Shown here one piece after another: positions 25,558 through 33,008 of a stretch of 64,000 nucleotides of DNA (position 1 is its first letter; every line of letters begins with the position of its first letter). The stretch comes from Norana najaformis (taxonomy: Eukaryota > Annelida > Clitellata > Crassiclitellata > Hormogastridae), in NCBI GenBank assembly GCA_964023275.1, contig OZ029923.1:10482738-10546737 (forward strand), given 5' to 3'. The translations under genes were made by a program, and so were the position numbers. The notes beneath the pieces are model-generated. The model was not told the DNA's origin and searched no databases. It saw nothing but the letters and a program-made list of their open reading frames with translations.

Positions 25558-28500
25558 AGATTTAATGATGTATGTTGTAGTACGTGGGTAGGATGGGTGG
25601 TTGGGTTTGGGTGGATGGGTTTTGGGGTGGGTGGGTGGGTCTTGGGTGGATGGGTTTTGGGGTGGGTGGGTGGGTCTTGGGTGGATGGGTTTTGGGGTGG
25701 GTGGGAGGGTCTTGGGTGGATGGATGGATGGATGATTTACTTTTTTAGTTTTTGTATTCCCAGAGGTAGAAATGATCAGTCTGGAATGAAAAATTAGGTG
25801 AGGAATATGTGATTTGAAAAGTCTCTTGAAAAGTGGGCTTGTTTCTGTTTTTTTGGGGGGATGAGGCCTTATTTATTTATCTGTTTGTCTGTCTGTCTGT
25901 GTGTCTGTCTGTCGGTCTGTCTGTCTGTCTGTCTATATATGTCTATCTATCTATGTATCTTTCTATATTTCTGTATATCAACCTATATCTGTCTGTCTAT
26001 CTATATATTTATCTATCTATCTGTTAAGGCCATGTCAGCATACATTCAGAGGAGTTTACGGGCGACAGGTGGTTCAGACGATTTTGCCGAATCGAGAATG
26101 GTCAGTTGAACTGCTACACTGACCAGTCGTCAACGGATGTCCGGCCGGAGTTCAGTCTAGGCCTTCACGGGGCTCAGCTGAAACCTCTTGAGGGGAAAGA
26201 TGAGCTGAAGATCATACTCGTTAAGGATGGCAAGGAACACAGTCTTAAGGTGGGAAGGGGTTTCCACCTGCTTCAGGGAAACAAGTGATTAAAGTTAGTT
26301 AGGGTAAGGGTTAGGGGGTAAGGTAAATATGGTAAGGTAAAATGTGGTGAAGTAAATAGAGTAAGATGAGGCTGAGCTTGATATGATAAGGTATGGTCCA
26401 TCAAGGTAAGGTAAGTGGGGTAGGGTATGGTAATGAAGTGAGATAAGGTATTGTATGGTAAGTTAAGGTATGGTAACGGATGGTATTGTAATGTAATGTA
26501 ATGCAATTTAAGGTATGGTAGGTAAGAAATGGTAAGGTGAGATGTGGTGAGGTAGGATATGATAAGGCAAGTTAAAGTAAAGTAAGGTAGGGTAAGGTAA
26601 GGTAAGATAGGTAAGAAATGTTGAGGTAAGGTAAGGTGAGGTAAGATAAATAAAGACATTATGTGAGGTAAGGTCAAGTAATATGAGGTAAGGTATCACC
26701 AGTTATAATAAGGAAACACCACACACAACAGGGTCAAGTATTATTACACATATTTTTCAACACCAGCAGTAGTAAAGGCGCTATATGAACGATCTGTTAC
26801 GATTAAAATTACAGATGTCTGATTTCATGCACCACGGCCGATGGCTCATGGCTCTGATCCGCGAGACTGGCTTTGCAAACCAGCTGGCTTCAAAGTCATC
26901 CTGCGATAAAAGCATCTACGAACAAACTGCTCTTTACGAAGAACTACAACCGTTCATTAGTACGTTCATCCGTCCATCCATCCACTGTTCATTCATTCAT
27001 CCAACCATCCATTTATCCGTCTGTCCATCAATTCATTCATTCATTAATCCATTCATTCTTTAATTTGTCTATCTACCATTCATCCGTCCATCCATCCTTC
27101 CTTTTGTTCATTCTTTCATCCGACCATACTTTAATCCGTATGTCCATCCGTTCACTCTTTCATTTGTCCATCAGTCCATCAACACATCCATTCATCCGTC
27201 CATCCATCCATCCTCTTCTTCATTCGTCCAACCATCCATTTATCTGTCAGTCCTTCCATTCATTCATTAATCTGTTCATTCATTTGTCCATCTTTGTCCG
27301 TCTTTACATCATTTCATCCATCCATTTATTCATTAATCCATTCATTCATCCATCAGTCCATCTATACATCCATCATCCATTCGTCCATCCATCCATCCAT
27401 TCATCTATACCTTACCTGACCTTACCTGACTTTCCCTTAAGTGACATGACCTCAAACGACCTTGCCTTACCTTACACCCATGCACTACATGGGATTTCCA
27501 TAAGTGCATAACCTCACGCGAATGAGTGAATCAGTTAATCAGTGCTTAAGCCGTTTCTTCTATGTGTCTAGCCCTAGATGGCGTTACAGAGGACGATACG
27601 AATCTAGAGGAACCACCTCCCTTACCGACTGCATCTCCACCCTCCTCGCCTCTTGCAGAGCCAGAGAATTCACGAGGTCTTCAAAGCTTAAATGGGGCTT
27701 CAAACAAGAAGTCTGACCCAGAAGGAATCTACCTACAACCTGCGGAGTGGCTAAAAGACCTTGAAGAGCTGAAGAAGAAGAGAAAACCTTTGAACGTCGT
27801 TGTAAGATGCAGTTTAATCTAATCTAATCTTATCTTATCCTATACTAATATTAATCCTAATCTAATCTGATAACTTCTATGGCACCACTTGCGAACATCG
27901 ACTGATGCCTTGGGCATGATGATAACGGGGCTATAGAAGTCTTTAGATTAGACTGTAATAACACTAAAGTCAATGGTCGCTGTGAGGCAAAATCGGTGTT
28001 CATACCAACTTCCAGGGCTAGTCCGGTGGTAAGCCAAAAGGGAATCTATGAAGAGGCGGAAATTGTGTATGAAGGAAATGAATCTAGGAAGAGATGACAT
28101 TCTTTCGTTCATTTGTTCCTTCTGTCATTCATCTAAATATATATGACAAAGAGACAGTTCTGCTTTTTGTCTATTCATCCAACGATCCATCCATCTCTGT
28201 CCATCTGTCTGTCCATTCATCAATTTGTCCATCCATCCGTCTGTTCAGTGTCCATTCATCCCCATCCATCCGTGTGACCGTCCATCTGTCTGTCTCCATC
28301 CATCCATCCATCTGTCCATTCATATCGATCCATCCTTCCACATCATCCATCCATCCATATCATCCATCCGTCTGTCAATCCATCCGTCCATCCATATCCA
28401 TCCATCCATAACCATCCATATCATCCATCTATCCATCCATATCATCCATCTATCCATCCATATCATCCATCCATACATCTGTCTCCATCCGTCCATCCAT

Positions 28501-29715
28501 ATCATCCATCCATCCATCCGTCTCAATCCATCCGTCCATCCATTCATCCATCCATCCGTCTCAATCCATCCATCCGTCCATCCTTTCATCCATCCATCAA
28601 TCCATCCCTGCATTCACCCTTTGGCTTTCTGTTTGCAGCCATGTCCTATGGAAGAGGAATCTACCTACATTAATAGAGACTTCGCAAGGAAAGCGTTAAA
28701 TACGAGAGGTTAGCACAAGATCAGGAACAATTGAATTAATTAAATAATCTATTACTTAATGAACTAATTAGTTAAGTAGTAAGCAAATTAATTAATCGAC
28801 TTGTAAATGCATTATTCACTGCGTGACTTAGAGGTTAAGTGGATGGGTGGCTGGGAGAGTGAATAAATAAATGAATGAATGAATGAATGACTGAACGAAT
28901 GAATGAGCAAAAGAATGAACGAACGGATGATTGAATGAACGAATGAGGGAACGAATGAATGAATGATTGGACGAGGGATCGAACCTTTGAAGGCCAATTA
29001 TATATTCTCAGTCAGATAAAAGCAGTTTTCTGTTTCAGAAAAGGCACCAAAGAAGGAGATTCGCACAGAAAAAGGGTCAGTTATGTCCAGCATATGGTGA
29101 TAGTTATTATGTTTGATGATGATGATGATTGTTATTATTATTATCATTATTATTATTATTATCATTGTTATTATTATTATTAATATGATTATGATGATGT
29201 TGTGGAGGATGAAGCCTGATTTTCCAAATGCTCCTAGCTTAATTTTCTGTTACAAAGGGATTACATGTACCTCGGGCAAAATGGTGGTGTTGGTGTTTGG
29301 GGTGGCGGTGATAGTGACTGGTGATGGTGGTGATAATGACAATTATGATGATGATGGTGGTGATGATGATAACTCTTGACCATTCCATTGGTCTCCTTTA
29401 TCCAGGTCTATCAACACAAGCAGCTCCTATCCGAATCTGACGTTCGTCGGAATTACGACGGACGGCGGCGCTGGAAGTGGAGCCAACAGGAACGAAGCCC
29501 CGCGAGATATAACCAGGGCCAACAGATTGGCAGACAGACAACCAGTCGCTGGAGGACGAACTGGAAAATTCCGGCCGTCGTCGGCGCTTGTGGAGTCGCT
29601 GGAAAACCTAATCGATTGTTCGGAGAGCAGTGGAAGAAGAAACGGCAAGGCTCTAAGTGCCGCTGGCCAAAAGAAATCTGACGATAATTTCTCCAAGGCA
29701 AATTCCAAAATGTAG
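19151..29715 (+). CDS. AFAP1: AFAP1-family actin-filament-associated adaptor, multi-exon, 5' end not found
   Basis: Actin-filament-associated proteins are cytoplasmic adaptors that bind F-actin and Src-family kinases. Firm exons: 19151-19303, 21124-21362, 21618-21729, 22849-23100, 23683-23992, 24305-24400, 24910-24982 (GC donor), 25371-25505, 26029-26249, 26815-26959, 27572-27801, 28639-28708, 29039-29075, 29406-29715. Phases match at every junction except 19303/21124, which needs the tentative exons 20394-20530 and 20722-20759; with them the frame is continuous for 851 residues to TAG at 29713. Family order is kept: leucine-rich N-terminus ([16 protein letters not shown]), proline-rich block, acidic YEEY segment, PH1, basic linker, PH2, then a tyrosine-motif tail. 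The 22849-23100 exon adds a Glu-rich insert. Vertebrate AFAP1 carries a C-terminal coiled coil after PH2; I see none here. The start codon must lie in an unseen exon before 19151. Which vertebrate paralogue is closest (AFAP1, AFAP1L1, AFAP1L2) cannot be told by eye. Confidence 0.88.
19490..19935. repeat. (GGTAA)n-type array and CAGA repeats in an AFAP1-like intron
   Basis: 19490-19680 has GGTAAGGTAAGGTAAGGTGA and variants, each AGGTAAG copy equalling the 5' splice-site consensus. 19755-19920 is GACAGACAGA-type. Confidence 0.75.
20394..20530 (+). CDS. AFAP1: Tentative AFAP1-like exon: Ser/Thr/Pro-rich linker
   Basis: This is an open stretch after a TCTAG acceptor, read in phase 1, beginning [17 protein letters not shown] and rich in Ser, Thr, Pro and Asn. 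It ends at CAG|GCACAG, a possible GC donor, in phase 0. The family has a disordered proline/serine linker at this place, and the phases agree with the preceding exon and the tentative exon at 20722. The donor is weak, so inclusion is inferred from phase and position. A conventional donor at 20417 (GTG|GTGAGC) would give a much shorter exon in another frame. Confidence 0.35.
20722..20759 (+). CDS. AFAP1: Tentative AFAP1-like micro-exon
   Basis: A 38-nt stretch lies between TATAAAG and a strong donor (AC|GTAAGT). Read in phase 0 it gives [12 protein letters not shown] plus two bases, which join the next exon as T-YEEVLP, the only phase that fits the exon at 21124. The acceptor has a poor pyrimidine tract. 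A (AAT)n microsatellite begins right after the donor. Confidence 0.4.
21124..21362 (+). CDS. AFAP1: AFAP1-like exon: YEEV motif and polyproline SH3-ligand block
   Basis: The acceptor is CTTCAG. The exon encodes [13 protein letters not shown], then a long proline block (codons near 21205-21305) with runs of six and twelve prolines broken by Leu, Ala and Tyr, and ends ASDS-G at a GTTGGT donor. AFAP1 carries the equivalent YYEEA motif next to a proline-rich SH3-binding stretch used to contact Src-family kinases. YEEV resembles the pYEEI consensus for Src SH2. Together these suggest a bivalent SH2/SH3 docking site like that of vertebrate AFAP1. Confidence 0.85.
21618..21729 (+). CDS. AFAP1: AFAP1-like exon: acidic DYEEYTE segment
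   Basis: The exon lies between TAACAG and AA|GTAAGT. It encodes [18 protein letters not shown] followed by a Lys/Ser-rich end ([14 protein letters not shown]). Vertebrate AFAP1 has a matching acidic serine/tyrosine segment (SYESYDEEEED) just ahead of PH1. Phase 1 in and phase 2 out fit both neighbours. Confidence 0.85.
21730..22848. other. AFAP1-like intron; weak tandem repeats, otherwise featureless
   Basis: 21800-22040 contains loose GGCAGTGGGCAGTAAATAG-type units. The rest is unique and shows no exon or regulatory motif I can support. Confidence 0.5.
22849..23100 (+). CDS. AFAP1: AFAP1-like exon: Glu/Lys-rich insert before PH1
   Basis: This is an open stretch ending at a strong donor (TTTAG|GTAAGC). 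It encodes [19 protein letters not shown], then a run of Glu/Lys (about 30 residues, over half Glu), then [17 protein letters not shown]. The acceptor is ambiguous: AG at 22848, 22860 or 22866 all keep the phase. I do not recall this insert in vertebrate AFAP proteins; it may be lineage-specific. The Glu run is encoded by GAG/GAA repeats and may have grown by slippage. Confidence 0.7.
23270..23600. repeat. (TTCTA/CTCCA)n pentanucleotide satellite upstream of the PH1 exon
   Basis: About 330 bases of TTCTATTCTACTCCATTATA-type units, pyrimidine-rich on the transcribed sense strand. Its reverse complement is present at 24475-24680 on the other side of the PH1 exon. Confidence 0.85.
23683..23992 (+). 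CDS. AFAP1: AFAP1-like exon: first PH domain
   Basis: A single exon (acceptor GCTAG, donor AAG|GTCTGT) holds nearly all of PH1. It starts [20 protein letters not shown] (strand beta-1), continues [18 protein letters not shown] (beta-2/3), and closes with SAEEWVK, the C-terminal helix with the PH-invariant Trp. It matches AFAP1 PH1 (…AFLLRKKRFGQWTKLLCV…; AEQWLKV). PH1 of AFAP1 is thought to bind lipid and to regulate Src activation. The exon's 5' boundary region is duplicated in the next intron (24047-24112). Confidence 0.92.
24047..24112 (+). repeat. Duplicate of the PH1 exon 3' splice-site region
   Basis: This intronic block (CACATTAAGTGGCATTGCTT … CGTTCGCTAGGGGCGCCAGC) is a diverged copy of 23642-23699, which spans the acceptor and first bases of the PH1 exon. 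The copy keeps a TAG/GGG acceptor-like site but shows no open frame that continues PH1. Confidence 0.8.
24305..25505 (+). CDS. AFAP1: AFAP1-like exons: inter-PH linker (three exons, one GC-AG intron)
   Basis: Exon 24305-24400 encodes [20 protein letters not shown], continuing the PH1 helix. Exon 24910-24982 encodes [19 protein letters not shown] and ends CAG|GCAAGT, a textbook GC donor. Exon 25371-25505 encodes the basic block [20 protein letters not shown] and reaches EAEQEFG. Vertebrate AFAP1 has a similar lysine-rich block (KKITKIISLGKKK) ahead of PH2. All phases join (0-0, 0-1, 1-1). A long CCTTG-rich pyrimidine satellite precedes the third exon. Confidence 0.88.
24475..24690. repeat. (AATAGAATGG)n satellite downstream of the PH1 exon
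   Basis: About 215 bases of AGAATAGAATGGAGTAGAAT-type units, the reverse complement of the 23270-23600 satellite. Short CAGA repeats sit at both ends. Confidence 0.85.
24990..25345. repeat. (CCTTG)n pyrimidine-rich satellite
   Basis: CCTTGCCTTGCCTTCCTTTT-type units plus CCATCCATGCCCCTTCCTCC units fill the intron up to 25 bases before the 25371 acceptor and may serve as an extended polypyrimidine tract. Leu/Pro/Phe open frames are artefacts. Confidence 0.85.
25506..26025. repeat. LINE-type tail at a donor, G-rich tandem repeat and (TCTG/TATC)n
   Basis: Directly after the 25505 donor comes GGCGCTATATAATATATATA, the LINE/SINE 3' end plus (AT)n. 25595-25735 is a G-rich tandem repeat of about 35 bases with GGGGTGGGTGGGTGGG. 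25870-26022 is TCTG then TATC repeats, ending at the 26029 acceptor. Confidence 0.8.
26029..26959 (+). CDS. AFAP1: AFAP1-like exons: second PH domain (split over two exons)
   Basis: Exon 26029-26249 encodes [20 protein letters not shown] and then [13 protein letters not shown], the beta-1 to beta-4 part of a PH domain, ending KDGKEHSLK. Exon 26815-26959 encodes [19 protein letters not shown], the C-terminal helix with the invariant Trp, then [16 protein letters not shown]. This mirrors AFAP1 PH2 (RWRERWCRVKDNKLIFHKD; EDMGRWIGILLAETG). Open frame 26038 onward in another phase (AMSAYIQ…) is a shadow. Confidence 0.92.
26285..26700. repeat. (GGTAA)n satellite downstream of PH2 exon a
   Basis: Roughly 400 bases of AAGGTAAGGTAAG, ATGGTAAGG and related units. 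Many copies contain AG|GTAAG, the 5' splice-site consensus. It begins with TTAGGGTAAGGGTTAGGGGG, telomere-like. Confidence 0.85.
26960..27500. repeat. (ATCC/ATTC)n array then CTTACC repeats
   Basis: 26960-27408 is CCATCCATTCATTCATCCGT-type. 27409-27478 has CTTACCTGACCTTACCTGAC and CCTTGCCTTACCTTACAC, complementary to the GGTAA satellite at 26285-26700. Confidence 0.85.
27572..28708 (+). CDS. AFAP1: AFAP1-like exons: tyrosine-motif tail (YLQP, YINR)
   Basis: Exon 27572-27801 encodes an acidic/proline stretch ([20 protein letters not shown]), then [19 protein letters not shown], a short charged helix. Exon 28639-28708 encodes [24 protein letters not shown] matches the pY-x-N consensus for GRB2 SH2, and Y-L-Q-P is a Crk/Nck-like or PLC-gamma-like context. 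Phase 0 to 0 between the two exons. The intron between them holds an inverted-repeat element, an orphan exon-like patch (28016-28097) and a (CATC)n array. Confidence 0.85.
27815..27960. repeat. Inverted-repeat element (MITE-like), TCTAATC family
   Basis: Left arm TCTAATCTGATAACTTCTAT and right arm ATAGAAGTCTTTAGATTAGA are inverted complements around a CGACTGATGCCTTGGGCATG core. It is the most complete copy in the window; others are at 3.6, 16.5, 42.1, 59.95 and 60.15 kb. Confidence 0.75.
28016..28097 (+). other. Orphan exon-like patch with tyrosine motifs
   Basis: After an ACTTCCAG acceptor the frame reads [27 protein letters not shown] and then TGA. The composition and the KGIYEEAE motif look protein-coding and echo the EGIYLQP and YEEV motifs of the AFAP1-like gene it sits in. 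It needs an incoming phase 2, but the preceding exon leaves in phase 0, and no GT donor precedes the stop. It may be an alternative or decayed exon, or the preceding exon may have another donor. Confidence 0.35.
28140..28620. repeat. (CATC)n array before exon 28639
   Basis: About 480 bases of CCATCCATATCATCCATCCG-type units, pyrimidine-rich and reaching almost to the acceptor. Its-His-Pro-Ser open frames are artefacts. Confidence 0.85.
28855..29380. repeat. (GAAT)n and (GAT/ATT)n arrays in AFAP1-like introns
   Basis: 28858-28975 is GAATGAATGAACGAATGA. 29113-29190 and 29290-29370 are GAT/ATT triplets. 29248-29280 carries a GGGATTACATGTACCTCGGG block, the end of the CTCGGGCAA repeat family. 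Confidence 0.7.
29039..29715 (+). CDS. AFAP1: AFAP1-like exons: C-terminus with stop codon
   Basis: The 37-nt exon 29039-29075 (TTTCAG|…GG|GTCAGT) encodes [11 protein letters not shown]. The last exon, 29406-29715, starts [20 protein letters not shown] and is Ser/Gly/Arg-rich. It ends SKANSKM-TAG, with AATAAA 62 bases after the stop, as expected for a terminal exon. Another open frame across the same exon (VYQHKQLL…) is longer but does not join in phase. No coiled coil is present, unlike vertebrate AFAP1, whose C-terminal coiled coil follows PH2. Confidence 0.82.
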
Positions 29716-29777
29716 GTGGATGGAAGTTTTTAGAATCTCTCTTATTAAAAACCAAGTGATCAATTATTGGATTTTTA

Positions 29778-29783
29778 AATAAA
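29778..29783 (+). terminator. Candidate poly(A) signal of the AFAP1-like gene
   Basis: AATAAA lies 62 bases after the TAG at 29713-29715, followed by several AATAAA-like repeats. It supports reading 29406-29715 as the last exon, although the local AT-rich repeat could produce it by chance. Confidence 0.5.
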
Positions 29784-29979
29784 TAAACTAAGTAAATAAA
29801 TGAAAAAATCTAATCAACGACGACGATGAAAATGACGACAATGGTGATGATAAAGATGAAGACGATGATGATGACGAGGACAACGACGACGATGATGATG
29901 ATGGTCATTGTTTTTAGTAAGTGGGATGAACTCCTGAAGAACAACAGAAGTCGAACAATTTCAAACGAAGCAAAAGTTG

Positions 29980-30227
29980 ACCTCAAACATGACGCCGACC
30001 ACAACAAGAACATGGTTCTGAATCTCGTTCAGGTCAGAGGCACATTTTCAGATGGCTGTGAATACTGGAACATGGCCGGATTTTTCAGAGTTCAATAATT
30101 TTCTACATCTAGAATAATTTTTTGTTCCTGATGGATCATTTCTACCTCGGGCAAGTAATAATAATAATATTATTAATATTAATAGTACTATTAATAATAA
30201 TATTATTAATATTAATAGTACTTTTAT

Positions 30228-30265
<38 letters not shown>
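29980..30265. repeat. CTCGGGCAA-tailed repeat, copy 1
   Basis: Copies at 29985-30265 and 31220-31430 share AACATGACGCCGACCACA and TGGAACATGGCCGGATTTTT, end in CATTTCTACCTCGGGCAAGT or the CTCAGG variant, and carry an AATAAT microsatellite. Related ends occur at 29.25 and 62.04 kb. The open frame through copy 1 (29826-30098) is therefore repeat-derived. Confidence 0.8.
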
Positions 30266-30266
<1 letters not shown>

Positions 30267-30390
30267 GGCTACAATCTGAATAACCAGACTAAACTGCGCA
30301 TGGCAACTGCACGCTAGTTAAGCAAAATGGTTTCTGTTTAACGACGCTGTGTTATAAAGAATATAATTAGCATCACCATCTTACTTTATC

Positions 30391-30778
30391 CAGGTCTAGG
30401 ACTTGCAGGAAAATCCTCGATGCTCGTTGTTAGATACAAGACGTGAGGTAGTCGCCAAAAACTTTCCCACATTTTTAGAGAATTACACAAATGCTGCCTT
30501 TTCTAAACAGCCTTTTTTGTTCTCGTGTTATTCGCCAGATGGCGCCAGCTTTTGTCATACATTCCGGTACAGGCGGACCACACATTCACTCGTCTAGGGC
30601 TAGTATTGGAGGGGCACCGCTTGACATTTCTGCTGAACATCAAATGGGGGCAATGACCCGATTCACCCCTCCCTGGTCCACCCTTCTTCGTTATATTGCT
30701 ACCCAAGTGCCTTCATATGCTACGTTATCTTTCCTATTTTACTTGTATGTTTGTTTAACAAGTATATGTGTGAATAAA
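30391..30778 (+). other. Exon-like or 3' UTR-like patch with AATAAA
   Basis: After TTTATCCAG/GTCTAG there is an open frame of about 64 codons (DLQENPRCSLLDTRREVVAK onward, stop at 30595-30597), followed by unique sequence and an AATAAA at 30773-30778. It could be an alternative 3' end of the AFAP1-like gene or a fortuitous open frame. No homology is recognised. Confidence 0.25.
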
Positions 30779-30839
30779 CATAGGGCCTATGTATGAAAGT
30801 ATCTGACCATTTATATAGCGCCTTTTTAGAAAGCCACCG

Positions 30840-31215
30840 AAGGCGCTATATTATTTTTCACGTACTACTATTTTTGTTTCAGATGTTTGAAAAGAAAACT
30901 TGACCCAATGACCTGCGGATGAACTTTGATTAGTCACGTGACCCCATGTTTCAAGCCAATTGGAAACAGTTGTTTTTTTATGAATAGGAACTGCAGATGA
31001 TATTTTGCTAACATGACGCAATCAAATAATTGATGACAATGAATGCAATAACAAATAATTCATAATAACTCTGACAATAATAGTTCTACTGTATCAATAG
31101 GTACCTACTACTACTGCTGTTACTACTATTACTACAACTGTTATAACTACTACTAGTACTTCCACTACTACTATTACCACCACTACTACTACTACTAATG
31201 ATAATGGTAATAATA
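30840..31215. other. Spacer with a CTTTTTAGAAA inverted element and triplet repeats
   Basis: 30808-30855 reads TTTATATAGCGCCTTTTTAG and then its complement AAGGCGCTATATTA, a minimal inverted pair of LINE-type tails. 31090-31210 holds ACT triplets. No gene. Confidence 0.5.
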
Positions 31216-31219
31216 ATAA

Positions 31220-31430
31220 ACATGACGCCGACCACAGCAAGAACATGGTTCAAAATCTCGTTCAGGTCAGAGGCACATTTTCGGATGGCTGTGAAAACTG
31301 GAACATGGCCGGATTTTTCAGAGTTCAATAATTTTCTACATCTAGCATAATTTTTTGTTCCTGATGGATCATTTCTACCTCAGGCAAGTAATAATAATGA
31401 TGATGCTAATAATAATAATAATAATAAAGG
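31220..31430. repeat. CTCGGGCAA-tailed repeat, copy 2
   Basis: Second copy of the 29980-30265 element, including CAGAGGCACATTTTCGGATG and the AATAATAATG tail. About 90% alike by eye over 170 bases, so a fairly recent spread. Confidence 0.8.
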
Positions 31431-32960
31431 CTTCGTGTGACCTACGACGGAGGAATGTCCGGTTGCAGCCCATACCTGGACTTCTGTGAAAGAAGAGCAA
31501 CGCGAAACTTGCCCATTGCCTTCGTAGTCAAACACACACACACACACATTCTGCGTTGTGTCCCAGTTACTAACTTCCAGAAGTCTGTGTGGTTTGGGTA
31601 ACAGTTCCAAACCAGTGGACCGAATCAGTGACGGTTCTGTTGGTCATTGGCAAACTGAGTAGGCTTAGGTCTCGTTTGGACCCTCGAAGTTTGGGTTTCC
31701 GACACCCACGGATTGTTTGAAGACCTGAGTGTTACTGGACATGAATAATAAATCTGTCATTATCTTACCCCACCCAGGCCTGGGAACGGCGGAGGGAGTG
31801 CGGTGGATGGGTCTATGATAATCTGGGGTAAAGAGCGCAGATAGAACACATGGACAGATAGACGCAGACGGACAGACAGGCGGATAATAAGTCCGAGGCA
31901 GAGGGGTACGCATGCAGACAGACGGATTGGCGAGGAGGTTGAGAACACAGAGACAAATAGGAGAGATACACAGACAGACAAAGAAATAGGCACACAGATG
32001 AAGAGGTGGACAGAGATTAATAAAACAGAGAGGGAGAGAAACAGGTCGAGACAGACAGACAGAGAGAAAGACAGAAAATGACATGGAGAGACAACTGGGG
32101 GCAGACTGACGGACTGATAAATAGAGGACATACTGTACATGCCTACATGCAAATATATGTATGCATGCATACATAAATACGCATACATATGTAAGTACGT
32201 ACATAACATGCATACGTACACACATAAATACATACATATTTACAATTATACAGACACATTCACATACATATATATATATATATACATACATGCATACAGA
32301 CGTACGTACATAGCATGCATAAATACAAGAATAAGACACACACAGACATACACGCATACATACAGAGCTCCAGAGAGATCGAGCAAAGCAGTCATTAAAA
32401 TCAACCGTTACCAAGTAGAACTTCAATTAAAAATCCCGAATCCCACTCACCCTCCTCCACCACTGGGGTGAACAATAAACGCAACGGTCTCCATACCCAA
32501 AGGCGCCCTAGGGGCAATATACGACATTCTAAACAACGTGAGGTTCTCGTTCAGTGGTCAGCTGTCACCCATCTGCCCCAGCGTCACGCTTCACCCCATT
32601 TGGGCCGTTCAACGCACTTGAACGCGGGATGATTATCACCCCTTCAAAGACTTATTGACCTGTATGCGTAGAAGATGCCTCGTCTGATTTCATATCGGGT
32701 AAACTGCACCGGGCGCCGTAATATGATCCAACCGTATCTAACGACTATTAACCAATGCTTTAGATTGTCATTTTTAATTATAATTGTACTGGAAATTAAT
32801 TTAATGTCATCGAAAGCGATCTGGTCTGACTCCATCGAATTACACGACTTTCTCTAGAAATGGCGCTGTATAAATTTGCGATTACAATTACACTTAATTT
32901 ACAAGTCGAACGGTTACTTGTTCTGATCGCCCTGCGTGCAGTGTTCCTTTTCCTTTCGCA
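31431..32960. other. Spacer with CAGA and CATA microsatellites; no gene
   Basis: 31840-32120 is CAGACAGACGG-type and 32130-32370 is CATACATA/TATA. 32440-32640 and 32640-32860 are unique, with short open frames and no recognised product. Confidence 0.55.
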
Positions 32961-32961
32961 G

Positions 32962-33008
32962 TCGTCCCAATCGCAACAGGTTGAAGGCGGAATGACTGAT
33001 AGTCGCAG
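32962..33008 (+). other. Isolated exon-like sequence with strong splice sites
   Basis: A 47-nt stretch has a very good pyrimidine tract (TTCCTTTTCCTTTCGCAG) before it and CGCAG|GTGAGT after it. One frame is open (SSQSQQVEGGMTDSR). It does not join in frame with the AFAP1-like exons or with the SAM exon of the next gene, so if real it is probably untranslated or belongs to an alternative transcript. Confidence 0.35.

Noticed and set aside
29826..30098. 90-codon frame (KWDELLKNNRSRTIS…) as a further AFAP1-like exon
   Set aside because: Its second half belongs to a dispersed repeat present again at 31220-31430; it lies after the stop codon and poly(A) signal of the gene.
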